In this document: in pieces, positions 1 to 12,400 of the stretch
How positions within the stretch are numbered: the first letter of the stretch is position 1
Layout: every line of letters begins with the position of its first letter
Assembly: GCF_037126465.1 (NCBI RefSeq)
Contig: NC_088203.1
Coordinates: 104,122,409-104,186,408 of the forward strand
Source of the DNA: Ornithodoros turicata
Taxonomy: Eukaryota > Arthropoda > Arachnida > Ixodida > Argasidae
DNA: 64,000 bases
Reading direction: 5' to 3'
Position numbers and translations under genes: made by a program
The notes under the pieces: generated by a model
What the model was told of the DNA's origin: nothing
The model's database searches: none
What the model saw: the letters and a program-made list of their open reading frames with translations, nothing else

Positions 1-1735
1 CTCCATGAACAATGCCATGTCTTATTTTTTTTTTTTTACATTCCAGACGAAACATAAAAGTGCTCATAATTAGCTGAATGTATGCACATATGTTGTCTAG
101 ATACTACTTTTTATTTTGCAGTGGGAACCTTGCAGAGAGGAACACCTTCAGAATTCCGTTGGGAAAACGCCAAGGGGCGTGGTTAACCTTTTTTGTTTGC
201 ATTTTTACGGAACAAACAAGTGCTCATAATTAGGTGAAATTCTCCACACATTTTCTCTGGATAATACCCTTTATTTTGCAGTAGGGGCTGCCCAGAGAGA
301 GACACCTTTTAGATGTCTCCATGACATATGTCATGTCTTACTTTTTTACGTCCCTGCGAAACATAACAGTGCTCATAATTAGCTGAATATAACCACGTAT
401 GTTCCCTAGATACTGCTTTTTATAAGTACTCAAATTCTCCACATATAGTCTCTTGTACCTACTCTTTATTGGAGCCGCGCTGAAATAGATATGTACCTTT
501 TAAATTTCTCCTTGAACAATGCCAGGTCTTACTTTTCTTTTGCACTCCGGGCAAAACATAAAAGGGCTCATAATTAGCTGAATATATGAACATATGTTCA
601 CTAGATACTTATATTTATTTTGTTCTAGGAACCTTACAGAGCGGAAGGGGAACACGATGGAAAGTGCTGTTGTGACGCCCTACAGCTGGCTAACCTTTTA
701 GTGACTTCCTGCTTTCGGAGAGAAGCACCTTCAGAATTTCGTTAGGAAGCAACGCCAAGGGGAGTGTAGCCTTTTTTTGCATTTGTTGGGAACAGACAAT
801 AGTGCTCATAATTGATTGAAATTCTCCACTCGTATACTCTAGACACTGCTCTTTATTTGAGCCGCGCAGAAAGAGACAACTTTTAAATTTCTCCATGAAA
901 AATGCCATGCCTTACCTTTTTACATTCCTGGCGAAACAAGTGATCATAATGAGCTAAATTTATGCATATAAGTTCTCTAGATGTGAAAAAGTGAACTGTT
1001 TTACACTCCCTTCGAAATGTAACAATGCTCAAATAATATATGCACACATGTTCTCTAGATATTGTTTTTTTTTTATTTTGCACTAGGAACCTTACAGATA
1101 GGAGCACCTTCAGAATTCGGTTAGGGAAAAACGCAAAGGGGTATGTGCATATTTGTATGTGCCCTTTCTTTGCATTTTTAGGGAACGAACAAAAGTGCTC
1201 ATAATGAACTGAATATATGCACATATGTTCTCTAGATACTGCTTTATATTTTGCAGCGGGAACCTTGCGGAGTAGAGACCCTTCAGAATTCCGTTACGAA
1301 AAAAAACGCCAAGGGTGTGTGTGACCCATATTTGCATTTTTAGGGAACAAACAAAAGTGCTCATACTTAGTTAAATTTCATCACATATATTCTCTCGACA
1401 CTGCTCTTTATTTTGCACTAGGCGCCGAGGCAGAAAGAGACAGCTTTTAAATTTCTCCTTGAAAAATGTCATTTTTACATGTCACTTTTTTACATTCCTG
1501 GCGAAACATAAAAGTGCTCATAATGAGCTGAATAGCTGCATATATGTTCTATAGATACTGCTTTTTATTTTGCAGCGGGAACCTTGCGGATATGAGCCCC
1601 TTCAGAATTCCGCGACAAAAAAAAAAAAAGAAAACGCCAAATGGTGTGTGTGACCCATTTTTACATATTTAGGGAACAAACAAAAGTGCTCTGAAAGTGC
1701 ATGTGCACTGAAAGTCTGTGAGCTGAAACTTTCTA
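1..1735 (+). repeat. Array 1: decayed exon-like tandem units
   Basis: About ten diverged units, each 150-235 bp. They are recognised by a recurring GTGCTCATAATTAGCTGAAT stretch, then a pyrimidine-rich TTTTTATTTTGCAG, then a core starting TGGGAACCTTGCAGAG and ending AAACGCCAAGGGG. The core occupies the exon position of arrays 2-4; in the best copy (from about 120) it reads roughly W-E-P-C-R-E-E-H-L-Q-N-S, comparable to RKEDLRNW in array 3. Acceptors are often damaged (for example GCACTAG or GTTCTAG near 630, 1080 and 1420), and donors vary between GTATGT and GTGTGT. This is the oldest-looking array. It probably continues left of the window. Confidence 0.85.
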
Positions 1736-4700
1736 AAGAGCATGTAAGCCTCCGCGGCAGTTGGAAAAAATCAACTTCCGGTTTTCCCGGACTGTCCCTT
1801 TAAAAACCCCAAGGGGTTAGGCTTACCCTTTTTCCCATTTTTGGCCAAAAAATAAAAGTGGTCGAGTCGATCTAGAAATAAGCACACAGAATCAGCAGAT
1901 CGTGAGCTTTAATTTGAACCCAAATTCGAGGTCGACAGAGAACCTTCCAGTTTTCGCCTTGAAAAAACCCAAGGGGTTAGGCATACCCTTTTTCCCATTT
2001 TTGGCCAAAAAATAAAAGTGGTCGAATCGATCTAGAAATGAGCACACAGAATCAGCAGATCGTGAGCTTTAATTTGAACCCAAATTCGAGGTCGACAGAG
2101 AACCTTCCAGTTTTCGGCTTGAAAAAACCCAAGGGGCTAGGCTTACCCTTTTTCCCATTTTTGGCCAAAAAATAAAAGTGGTCGAATCGATCTAGAAATG
2201 AGCACACACAATCAGCAGAGCGTGAGCTTTAATTTGAACCCAAATTCGAGGTCGACAGAGAACCTTCCAGTTTTCGCCTTGAAAAACCCCAAGGGGTTAG
2301 GCTTACCCTTTTTCCCATTTTTCGCCAAAAAATAAAAGTGGTCGAATCGATGTAGAAATGAGCACACAGAATCAGCAGAGCGTGAGCTTTAATTTGAACC
2401 CAAATTCGAGGTCGACAGAGAACCTTCCAGTTTTCGCCTTGAAAAACCCCAAGGGGTTAGGCTTACCCTTTCCCCCATTTTTGGCCAAAAAATAAAAGTG
2501 GTCGAATCGATCTAGAAATGAGCACACAGAATCAGCAGAGCGTGAGCTTTAATTTGAACCCAAATTCGAGGTCGACAGAGAACCTTCCAGTTTTCGCCTT
2601 GAAAAACCCCAAGGGGTTAGGCTTACCCTTTTCCCATTTTTCGCCAAAAAATAAAAGTGGTCGAATCGATCTAGAAATGAGCACACAGAATAAGCAGAGC
2701 GTGAGCTTTAATTTGAACCCAAATTCGAGGTCGACAGAGAACCTTCCAGTTTTCGCCTTGAAAAACCCCAAGGGGTTAGGCTTACCCTTTCCCCCATTTT
2801 TGGCCAAAAAATAAAAGTGGTCGAATCGATCTAGAAATGAGCACACAGAATCAGCAGAGCGTGAGCTTTAATTTGAACCCAAATTCGAGGTCGACAGAGA
2901 ACCTTCCAGTTTTCGCCTTGAAAAACCCCAAGGGGTTAGGCTTACCCTTTTCCCATTTTTCGCCAAAAAATAAAAGTGGTCGAATCGATCTAGAAATGAG
3001 CACACAGAATAAGCAGAGCGTGAGCTTTAATTTGAACCCAAATTCGAGGTCGACAGAGAACCTTCCAGTTTTCGCCTTGAAAAACCCCAAGGGGTTAGGC
3101 TTACCCTTTTTCCCATTTTTGGCAAAAAAATAAAAGTGGTCGAATCGATCTAGAAATGAGCACACAGAATCAGCAGATCGTGAGCTTTAATTTGAACCCA
3201 AATTCGAGGTCGACAGAGAACCTTCCAGTTTTCGCCTTGAAAAATCCCAAGGGGCTTACCCTTTTTCCCATTTTTGGCCAAAAAATAAAAGTGGTCGAAT
3301 CGATCTAGAAATGAGCACACAGACTCAGCAGAGCGTGAGCTTTAATTTGAACCCAAATTCGAGGTCGACAGAGAACCTTCCAGTTTTCGCCTTGAAAAAC
3401 CCCAAGGGGTTAGGCTTACCCTTTCCCCCATTTTTGGCCAAAAAATAAAAGTGGTCGAATCGATCTAGAAATGAGCACACAGAATCAGCAGAGCGTGAGC
3501 TTTAATTTAAACCCAAATTCGAGGTCGACAGAGAACCTTCCAGTTTTCGCCTTGAAAAACCCCAAGGGGTTAGGCTTACCCTTTTTCCCATTTTTGGCCA
3601 AAAAATAAAAGTGGTCGAATCGATCTAGAAATGAGCACACAGAATCAGCAGAGCGTGAGCTTTAATTTGAACCCAAATTCGAGGTCGACAGAGAACCTTC
3701 CAGTTTTCGCCTTGAAAAACCCCAAGGGGTTAGGCTTACCCTTTTCCCATTTTTCGCCAAAAAATAAAAGTGGTCGAATCGATCTAGAAATGAGCACACA
3801 GAATAAGCAGAGCGTGAGCTTTAATTTGAACCCAAATTCGAGGTCGACAGAGAACCTTCCAGTTTTCGCCTTGAAAAACCCCAAGGGGTTAGGCTTACCC
3901 TTTTTCCCATTTTTGGCAAAAAAATAAAAGTGGTCGAATCGATCTAGAAATGAGCACACAGAATCAGCAGATCGTGAGCTTTAATTTGAACCCAAATTCG
4001 AGGTCGACAGAGAACCTTCCAGTTTTCGCCTTGAAAAATCCCAAGGGGTTAGGCTTACCCTTTTTCCCATTTTTGGCCAAAAAATAAAAGTGGTCGAATC
4101 GATCTAGAAATGAGCACACAGAATCAGCAGATCGTGAGCTTTAATTTGAACCCAAATTCGAGGTCGACAGAGAACCTTCCAGTTTTCGCCTTGAAAAACC
4201 TCAAGGGGTTAGGCTTACCCTTTTTCCCATTTTTGGCCAAAAAATAAAAGTGGTCGAATCGACCTAGAAATGAGCACACAGAATCAGCAGAGCGTGAGCT
4301 TTAATTTGAGCCCAAATTGGAGGTCGACAGAGAACCTTCCAGTTTTCGCCTTGAAAAACCGCAAGGGGTTAGGCTTACCCTTTTTCCCATTTTTGGCCAA
4401 AAAATAAAAGTGGTCGAATCGACCTAGAAATGAGCACACAGAATCAGCAGAGCGTGAGCTTTAATTTCAGCCCAAATTCGAGGTCGACAGAGAACCTTCC
4501 AGTTTTCGCCTTGAAAAACGCCAAGGGGTTAGGCTTACCCTTTTTCCCATTTTTGGCCAAAAAATAAAAGTGGTCGAATCGACCTAGAAATGAGCACACA
4601 GAATCAGCAGAGCGTCAGCTTTAATTTGAGCCCAAATTCGAGGTCGACAGAGAACCTTCCAGTTTTCGCCTTGAAAAACCTCAAGGCGTTAGGCTTACCC

Positions 4701-7700
4701 TTTTTCCCATTTTTGGCCAAAAAATAAAAGTGGTCGAACAGACCTAGAAATGAGCACACAGAATCAGCAGAGCGTGAGCTTTAATTTGAACCCAAATTCG
4801 AGGTCGACAGAGAACCTTCCAGTTTTCGCCTTGAAAAACCCCAAGGGGCTTACCCTTTTTCCCATTTTTGGCCAAAAAATAAAAGTGGTCGAATCGACCT
4901 AGAAATGAGCACACAGAACCAGCAGAGCGTGAGCTTTAATTTGAACCCAAATTCGAGGTCGACAGAGAACCTTCCAGTTTTCGCCTTGAAAAACCCCAAG
5001 GGGCTTACCCTTTTTCCCATTTTTGGCCAAAAAAATAAAAGTGGTCGAATCGATCTAGAAATGAGCACACAGAATCAGCAGAGCGTGAGCTTTAATTTGA
5101 ACCCAAATTCGAGGTCGACAGAGAACCTTCCAGTTTTCGCCTTGAAAAACGCCAAGGGGTTAGGCTTACCCTTTTTCCCCATTTTTGGCCAAAAAATAAA
5201 AGTGGTCGAATCGATCTAGAAATGAGCACACAGAATCAGCAGAGCGTGAGCTTTAATTTGAACCCAAATTCGAGGCCGACAGAGAACCTTCCAGTTTTCG
5301 CCTGGAAAAACCGCAAGGGGTTAGGCTTACCCTTTTTCCCATTTTTGGCCAAAAAATAAAAGTGGTCGAATCGACCTAGAAATGAGCACACAGAATCAGC
5401 AGAGCGTGAGCTTTAATTTGAGCCCAAATTCGAGGTCGACAGAGAACCTTCCAGTTTTCGCCTTGAAAAACCGCAAGGGGTTAGGCTTACCCTTTTTCCC
5501 CATTTTTGGCCAAAAAATAAAAGTGGTCGAATCGATCTAGAAATGAGCACACAGAATCAGCAGAGCGTGAGCTTTAATTTGAACCCAAATTCGAGGTCGA
5601 CAGAGAACCTTCCAGTTTTCGCCTTGAAAAACCCCAAGGGGTTAGGCTTACCCTTTTTCCCCATTTTTGGCCAAAAAATAAAAGTGGTCGAATCGATCTA
5701 GAAATGAGCACACAGAATCAGCAGAGCGTGAGCTTTAATTTGAGCCCAAATTCGAGGTCGACAGAGAACCTTCCAGTTTTCGCCTTGAAAAACGCCAAGG
5801 GGTTAGGCTTACCCTTTTTCCCATTTTTGGCCAAAAAATAAAAGTGGTCGAATCGACCTAGAAATGAGCACACAGAATCAGCAGAGCGTGAGCTTTAATT
5901 TGAGCCCAAATTCGAGGTCGACAGGGAACCTTCCAGTTTTCGCCTTGAAAAACCCCAAGGGGCTTACCCTTTTTCCAATTTTTGGCCAAAAAATAAAAGT
6001 GGTCGAATCGACCTAGAAATGAGCACACAGAATCAGCAGAGCGTGAGCTTTAATTTGAACCCAAATTCGAGGTCGACAGAGAACCTTCCAGTTTTCGCCT
6101 TGAAAAACGCCAAGGGGTTAGGCTTACCCTTTTTCCCCATTTTTGGCCAAAAAATAAAAGTGGTCGAATCGATCTAGAAATGAGCACACAGAATCAGCAG
6201 AGCGTGAGCTTTAATTTGAGCCCAAATTCGAGGTCGACAGAGAACCTTCCAGTTTTCGCCTTGAAAAACCCCAAGGGGCTTACCCTTTTTCCAATTTTTG
6301 GCCAAAAAATAAAAGTGGTCGAATCGACCTAGAAATGAGCACACAGAATCAGCAGAGCGTGAGCTTTAATTTGAACCCAAATTCGAGGTCGACAGAGAAC
6401 CTTCCAGTTTTCGCCTTGAAAAACCCCAAGGGGTTAGGCTTACCCTTTTTCCCCATTTTTGGCCAAAAAATAAAAGTGGTCGAATCGATCTAGAAATGAG
6501 CACACAGAATCAGCAGAGCGTGAGCTTTAATTTGAGCCCAAATTCGAGGTCGACAGAGAACCTTCCAGTTTTCGCCTTGAAAAACCCCAAGGGGTTACGC
6601 TTACCCTTTTTCCCATTTTTGGCCAAAAAATAAAAGTGGTCGAATCGACCTAGAAATGAGCACACAGAATCAGCAGAGCGTGAGCTTTAATTTGAGCCCA
6701 AATTCGAGGTCGACAGAGAACCTTCCAGTTTTTCGCCTTCAAAAACCCCAAGGGGTTAGGCTTACCCTTTTTCCCATTTTTAGCAAAAAAATAAAAGTGG
6801 TCGAATCGATCTAGAAATGAGCACACAGAATCAGCAGAGCGTGAGCTTTAATTTGAACCCAAATTCGAGGTCGACAGAGAACCTTCCAGTTTTCGCCTTG
6901 AAAAACGCCAAGGGGTTAGGCTTACCCTTTTTCCCATTTTTGGCCAAAAAATAAAAGTGGTCGAATCGACCTAGAAATGAGCACACAGAATCAGCAGAGC
7001 GTGAGCTTTAATTTGAGCCCAAATTCGAGGTCGACAGGGAACCTTCCAGTTTTCGCCTTGAAAAACCCCAAGGGGCTTACCCTTTTTCCAATTTTTGGCC
7101 AAAAAATAAAAGTGGTCGAATCGATCTAGAAATGAGCACACAGAATCAGCAGAGCGTGAGCTTTAATTTGAACCCAAATTCGAGGTCGACAGAGAACCTT
7201 CCAGTTTTCGCCTTGAAAAACGCCAAGGGGTTAGGCTTACCCTTTTTCCCATTTTTGGCCAAAAAATAAAAGTGGTCGAATCGACCTAGAAATGAGCACA
7301 CAGAATCAGCAGAGCGTGAGCTTTAATTTGAGCCCAAATTCGAGGTCGACAGGGAACCTTCCAGTTTTCGCCTTGAAAAACCCCAAGGGGCTTACCCTTT
7401 TTCCAATTTTTGGCCAAAAAATAAAAGTGGTCGAATCGACCTAGAAATGAGCACACAGAATCAGCAGAGCGTGAGCTTTAATTTGAACCCAAATTCGAGG
7501 TCGACAGAGAACCTTCCAGTTTTCGCCTTGAAAAACCGCAAGGGGTTAGGCTTACCCTTTTTCCCCATTTTTGGCCAAAAAATAAAAGTGGTCGAATCGA
7601 TCTAGAAATGAGCACACAGAATCAGCAGGAGCGTGAGCTTTAATTTGAGCCCAAATTCGAGGTCGACAGAGAACCTTCCAGTTTTCGCCTTGAAAAACCC

Positions 7701-9582
7701 CAAGGGGTTAGGCTTACCCTTTTTCCCATTTTTGGCCAAAAAATAAAAGTGGTCGAATCGACCTAGAAATGAGCACACAGAATCAGCAGAGCGTGAGCTT
7801 TAATTTGAGCCCAAATTCGAGGTCGACAGGGAACCTTCCAGTTTTCGCCTTGAAAAACCCCAAGGGGCTTACCCTTTTTCCCATTTTTGGCCAAAAAATA
7901 AAAGTGGTCGAATCGATCTAGAAATGAGCACACAGAATCAGCAGAGCGTGAGCTTTAATTTGAGCCCAAATTCGAGGTCGACAGGGAACCTTCCAGTTTT
8001 CGCCTTGAAAAACCCCAAGGGGCTTACCCTTTTCCCCATTTTTGGCCAAAAAATAAAAGTGGTCGAATCGACCTAGAAATGAGCACACAGAATCAGCAGA
8101 GCGTGAGCTTTAATTTGAGCCCAAATTCGAGGGCGACAGAGAACATTCCAGTTTTCGCCTTGAAAAACCGCAAGGGGTTAGGCTTACCCTTTTTCCCATT
8201 TTTGGCCAAAAAATAAAAGTGGTCGAATCGATCTAGAAATGAGCACACAGAATCAGCAGAGCGTGAGCTTTAATTTGAACCCAAATTCGAGGTCGACAGA
8301 GAACCTTTCAGTTTTCGCCTTGAAAAACCGCAAGGCGTTAGGCTTACCCTTTTTCCCATTTTTGGCCAAAAAATAAAAGTGGTCGAATCGATCTAGAAAT
8401 GAGCACACAGAATCAGCAGAGCGTGAGCTTTAATTTGAACCCAAATTCGAGGTCGACAGAGAACCTTCCAGTTTTCGCCTTGAAAAACCCCAAGGGGCTT
8501 ACCCTTTTTCCAATTTTGGGCCAAAAAATAAAAGTGGTCGAATCGACCTAGAAATGAGCACACAGAATCAGGAGAGCGTGAGCTTTAATTTGAACCCAAA
8601 TTCGAGGTCGACAGAGAACCTTCCAGTTTTCGCCTTGAAAAACCCCAAGGGGTTAGGCTTACCCTTTTTCCCATTTTTGGCCAACAAATAAAAGTGGTCT
8701 AATCGACCTAGAAATGAGCACACAGAATCAGCAGAGCGTGAGCTTTAATTTGAGCCCAAATTCGAGGTCGACAGAGAACCTTCCAGTTTTCGCCTTGAAA
8801 AACCCCAAGGGGCTTACCCTTTTTCCCATTTTTGGCCAAAAAATAAAAGTGGTCGAATCGATCTAGAAATGAGCACACAGAATCAGCAGAGCGTGAGCTT
8901 TAATTTGAACCCAAATTGGAGGTCGACAGAGAACCTTCCAGTTTTCGCCTTGAAAAACCCCAAGGGGTTAGGCTTACCCATTTTCCCATTTTTGGCCAAA
9001 AAATAAAAGTTGTCGAATCGACCTAGAAATGAGCACACAGAATCAGCAGAGCGTGAGCGTTAATTCGAACCCAAATTGGAGGTCGACAGAGAACCTTCCA
9101 GTTTTCGCCTTGAAAAACCCCAAGGGGCTTACCCTTTTTCCCATTTTTGGCCAAAAAATAAAAGTGGTCGAATCGATCTAGAAATGAGCACACAGAATCA
9201 GCAGAGCGTGAGCTTTAATTTGAACCCAAATTGGAGGTCGACAGAGAACCTTCCAGTTTTCGCCTTGAAAAACCCCAAGGGGTTAGGCTTACCCTTTTCC
9301 CCATTTTTGGCCAAAAAATAAAAGTTGTCGAATCGACCTAGAAATGAGCACACAGAATCAGCAGAGCGTGAGCTTTAATTCGAACCCAAATTCGAGGTCG
9401 ACAGAGAACCTTCCAGTTTTCGCCTTGAAAAACGCCAAGGGGTTAGGCTTACCCTTTTTCCCATTTTTGGCCAAAAAATAAAAGTGGTCGAATCGATCTA
9501 GAAATGAGCACACAGAATCAGCAGAGCGTGAGCTTTAATTTGAACCCAAATTCGAGGTCGACGGAGAACCTTCCAGTTTTCG
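1736..9582 (+). repeat. Array 2: about 49 tandem units of ~160 bp with a 45-nt exon-like core
   Basis: Units repeat every 159-160 bp, with 154-bp variants lacking GTTAG after AAGGGG. Each runs AAAATAAAAGTGGTCGAATC, a GAGCACACAGAATCAGCAG stretch, TTTAATTTGAACCCAAATTC, then GAG and GTCGACAGAGAACCTTCCAG, closing with AACCCCAAGGG and GTTAGGCTTACCC. The core between the GAG and GTTAGG is 45 nt. Entered after one base it reads STENLPVFALKNPKG, sharing STEN...A...N.K with array 3. An acceptor AG and donor GT remain but the pyrimidine tract is weak. Single-base variants (GACC/GATC, GAACCC/GAGCCC, AACCCC/AACGCC/AACCGC) are shared by blocks of neighbouring units, as expected of unequal exchange. Open frames of about 100 codons on both strands follow from the repeat and are not called as genes. 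Confidence 0.95.
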
Positions 9583-10959
9583 CTCAATAAAGGTTCCTCT
9601 CTATTCTGCAGGTCTATTGCGCGCAGGAAGGAGGACCTCCGGAATTGGGCCTCAGAAAACACCTAGAGGTCAGTCTTATCCTAATTACCTTGATGGAAAG
9701 TAATTGTTCTGAGGCTGGAACATACAAAAGAAATACCCAACACAATCCTCAAGTTGCCTGGGAACATTAACAGTGCCTCTATTGAACTGACATTAAGCAC
9801 ACAATGCTCAAAAGAATGTCCACTCTGTTCTACAGGTCTACTGAGAACAAGAAGGAGGACCTCCTGAATTGGGCCTCAGAAAACACCAAGAGGTTAGTCT
9901 TATCCTAATTACCTTGATGGAAAGTAATTGTTCTGAGGCTGGAACATACAAAAGGAAAATCCCAACAAAAGCCTCAAGTTGCCTGGGAACATTAACAGAG
10001 CTTCTATTGAGCTGACATTAAGCACACAATGCTCAATAAAAGGTCCACTCTGTTCTACAGGTCTACTGAGAACAGGAAGGAGGACCTCCGGGATTGGGCA
10101 TCAGAAAACAGAAAGAGGTTAGTCTTATCCTAATTACTTTGATGAAAAGTAATGGTTCTGATGCTGGAACATACAAAAGAAAAACCCAACACAAGCCTTA
10201 AGTTGTTTGGGAACATTAACAGTGCCTCTATTGAGCTGACATTAAGCACGCAATGCTCAATAAAAGTTCCTCTTTATTCTGCAGGTCTACTGGGAACAGG
10301 AAGGAGGACCTCCGGAATCAGGCCTCCAAAAACACCAAGAGGTTAGCCTTATCCTAATTACTTTGATCAAAAGTAGTTGTTCTGCGGCTGGAACATACAA
10401 AAGGAGACACCCAACAAAAGCCTCAAGTTGCCTGGGAACATTAACAGAGCTTCTATTGAGCTGACATTAAGCACACATTGCTCAATGAAAGTCCCTCTTT
10501 ATTCTGCAGGTCTATTGAGAACAGGAATGAGGACCCCCGGAACTGGGCCTCAGAAAACACCAAGAGAAGTTAGTCTTATCCTAATTACCTTGATGAGAAG
10601 TAATTGTTCTGAGACAGGAACATACAAAAGGAAAACCCAACACTAGCCTCAAGTTGCCTGGGAACATTAACAGAGCTTCTATTGAGCTGACATTAAGCAC
10701 ACAATGCTCAATAAAAGTTCCTCTTTATTCTGCAGGTCTACTGAGAACAGGAAGGAGGACCTCCGGAATCAGGCCTTCAAAAACACCAAGAGGTTAGTCT
10801 TATCCTAATTACCTTCATGAAAAGTAGTTGTTCTGAGGCTGGAACATTCAAAAGGAAAAACCCAACAAAAGCCTCAAGTTGCTGGGAACATTAACAGTAT
10901 GTGCCTCTATTGTGCTGACATTAAGCACACAATGCTCAACAAAAGGTTGACTCTGTTCT

Positions 10960-12400
10960 ACAGGTCTATTGAGAACAGGAATGAGGACCTCTGGAATCAG
11001 GCCTCCAAAACCCCCAAGAGGTTAGTCTTATCCTAATTACCTTCATGAAAAGTAATTGTTCTGAGGCTGGAACATACAAAAGGAAACACCCAACACAAGC
11101 CTCAAGTTGCCTGGGAACATTAACAGTATGTGCCTCTATTGTGCTGACATTAAGCACACAATGCTCAATAAAAGGTCCACTCTGTTCTACAGGTCTATTG
11201 AGAACAGGAATGAGGACCTCTGGAATCAGGCCTCCAAAACCCCCAAGAGGTTAGTCTTATCCTAATTACCTTCATGAAAAGTAATTGTTCTGAGGCTGGA
11301 ACATACAAAAGGAAACACCCAACACAAGCCTCAAGTTGCCTGGGAACATTAACAGTATGTGCCTCTATTGTGCTGACATTAAGCACACAATGCTCAATGA
11401 AAGGTCCACTCTGTTGTACAGGTCTATTGAGAACAGGAATGAGGACCTCTGGAATCAGGCCTCCAAAACCCCCAAGAGGTTAGTCTTATCCTAATTACCT
11501 TCATGAAAAGTAATTGTTCTGAGGCTGGAACATACAAAAGGAAACACCCAACACAAGCCTCAAGTTGCCTGGGAACATTAACAGTATGTGCCTCTATTGT
11601 GCTGACATTAAGCACACAATGCTCAATAAAAGGTCCACTCTGTTCTACAGGTCTATTGAGAACAGGAATGAGGACCTCTGGAATCAGGCCTCCAAAACCC
11701 CCAAGAGGTTAGTCTTATCCTAATTACCTTCATGAAAAGTAATTGTTCTGAGGCTGGAACATACAAAAGGAAACACCCAACACAAGCCTCAAGTTGCCTG
11801 GGAACATTAACAGTATGTGCCTCTATTGTGCTGACATTAAGCACACAATGCTCAATAAAAGGTCCACTCTGTTGTACAGGTCTATTGAGAACAGGAATGA
11901 GGGCCTCTGGAATCAGGCCTCCAAAACCCCCAAGAGGTTAGTCTTATCCTAATTACCTTCATGAAAAGTAATTGTTCTGAGGCTGGAACATACAAAAGGA
12001 AACACCCAACACAAGCCTCAAGTTGCCTGGGAACATTAACAGTATGTGCCTCTATTGTGCTGACATTAAGCACACAATGCTCAATAAAAGGTCCACTCTG
12101 TTGTACAGGTCTATTGAGAACAGGAATGAGGGCCTCTGGAATCAGGCCTCCAAAACCCCCAAGAGGTTAGTCTTATCCTAATTACCTTCATGAAAAGTAA
12201 TTGTTCTGAGGCTGGAACATACAAAAGGAAACACCCAACACAAGCCTCAAGTTGCCTGGGAACATTAACAGTATGTGCCTCTATTGTGCTGACATTAAGC
12301 ACACAATGCTCAATAAAAGGTCCACTCTGTTGTACAGGTCTATTGAGAACAGGAATGAGGGCCTCTGGAATCAGGCCTCCAAAACCCCCAAGAGGTTAGT
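10960..12400 (+). repeat. Homogenised 229-bp block inside array 3
   Basis: Six to seven consecutive units repeat at exactly 229 bp and are almost identical. They differ only at a few sites, such as TTCTACAG versus TTGTACAG at the acceptor and GAGGAC versus GAGGGC in the module. The module reads SIENRNEDLWNQASKTPKR and stays open. This indicates recent amplification or gene conversion of one unit. Confidence 0.9.

Noticed and set aside
2518..5219. Open frames of 98-104 codons repeated along array 2 on both strands
   Set aside because: They span two units and exist on both strands because the repeat lacks stops in those phases. The 159-160-bp period and start positions follow the repeat, not a gene.
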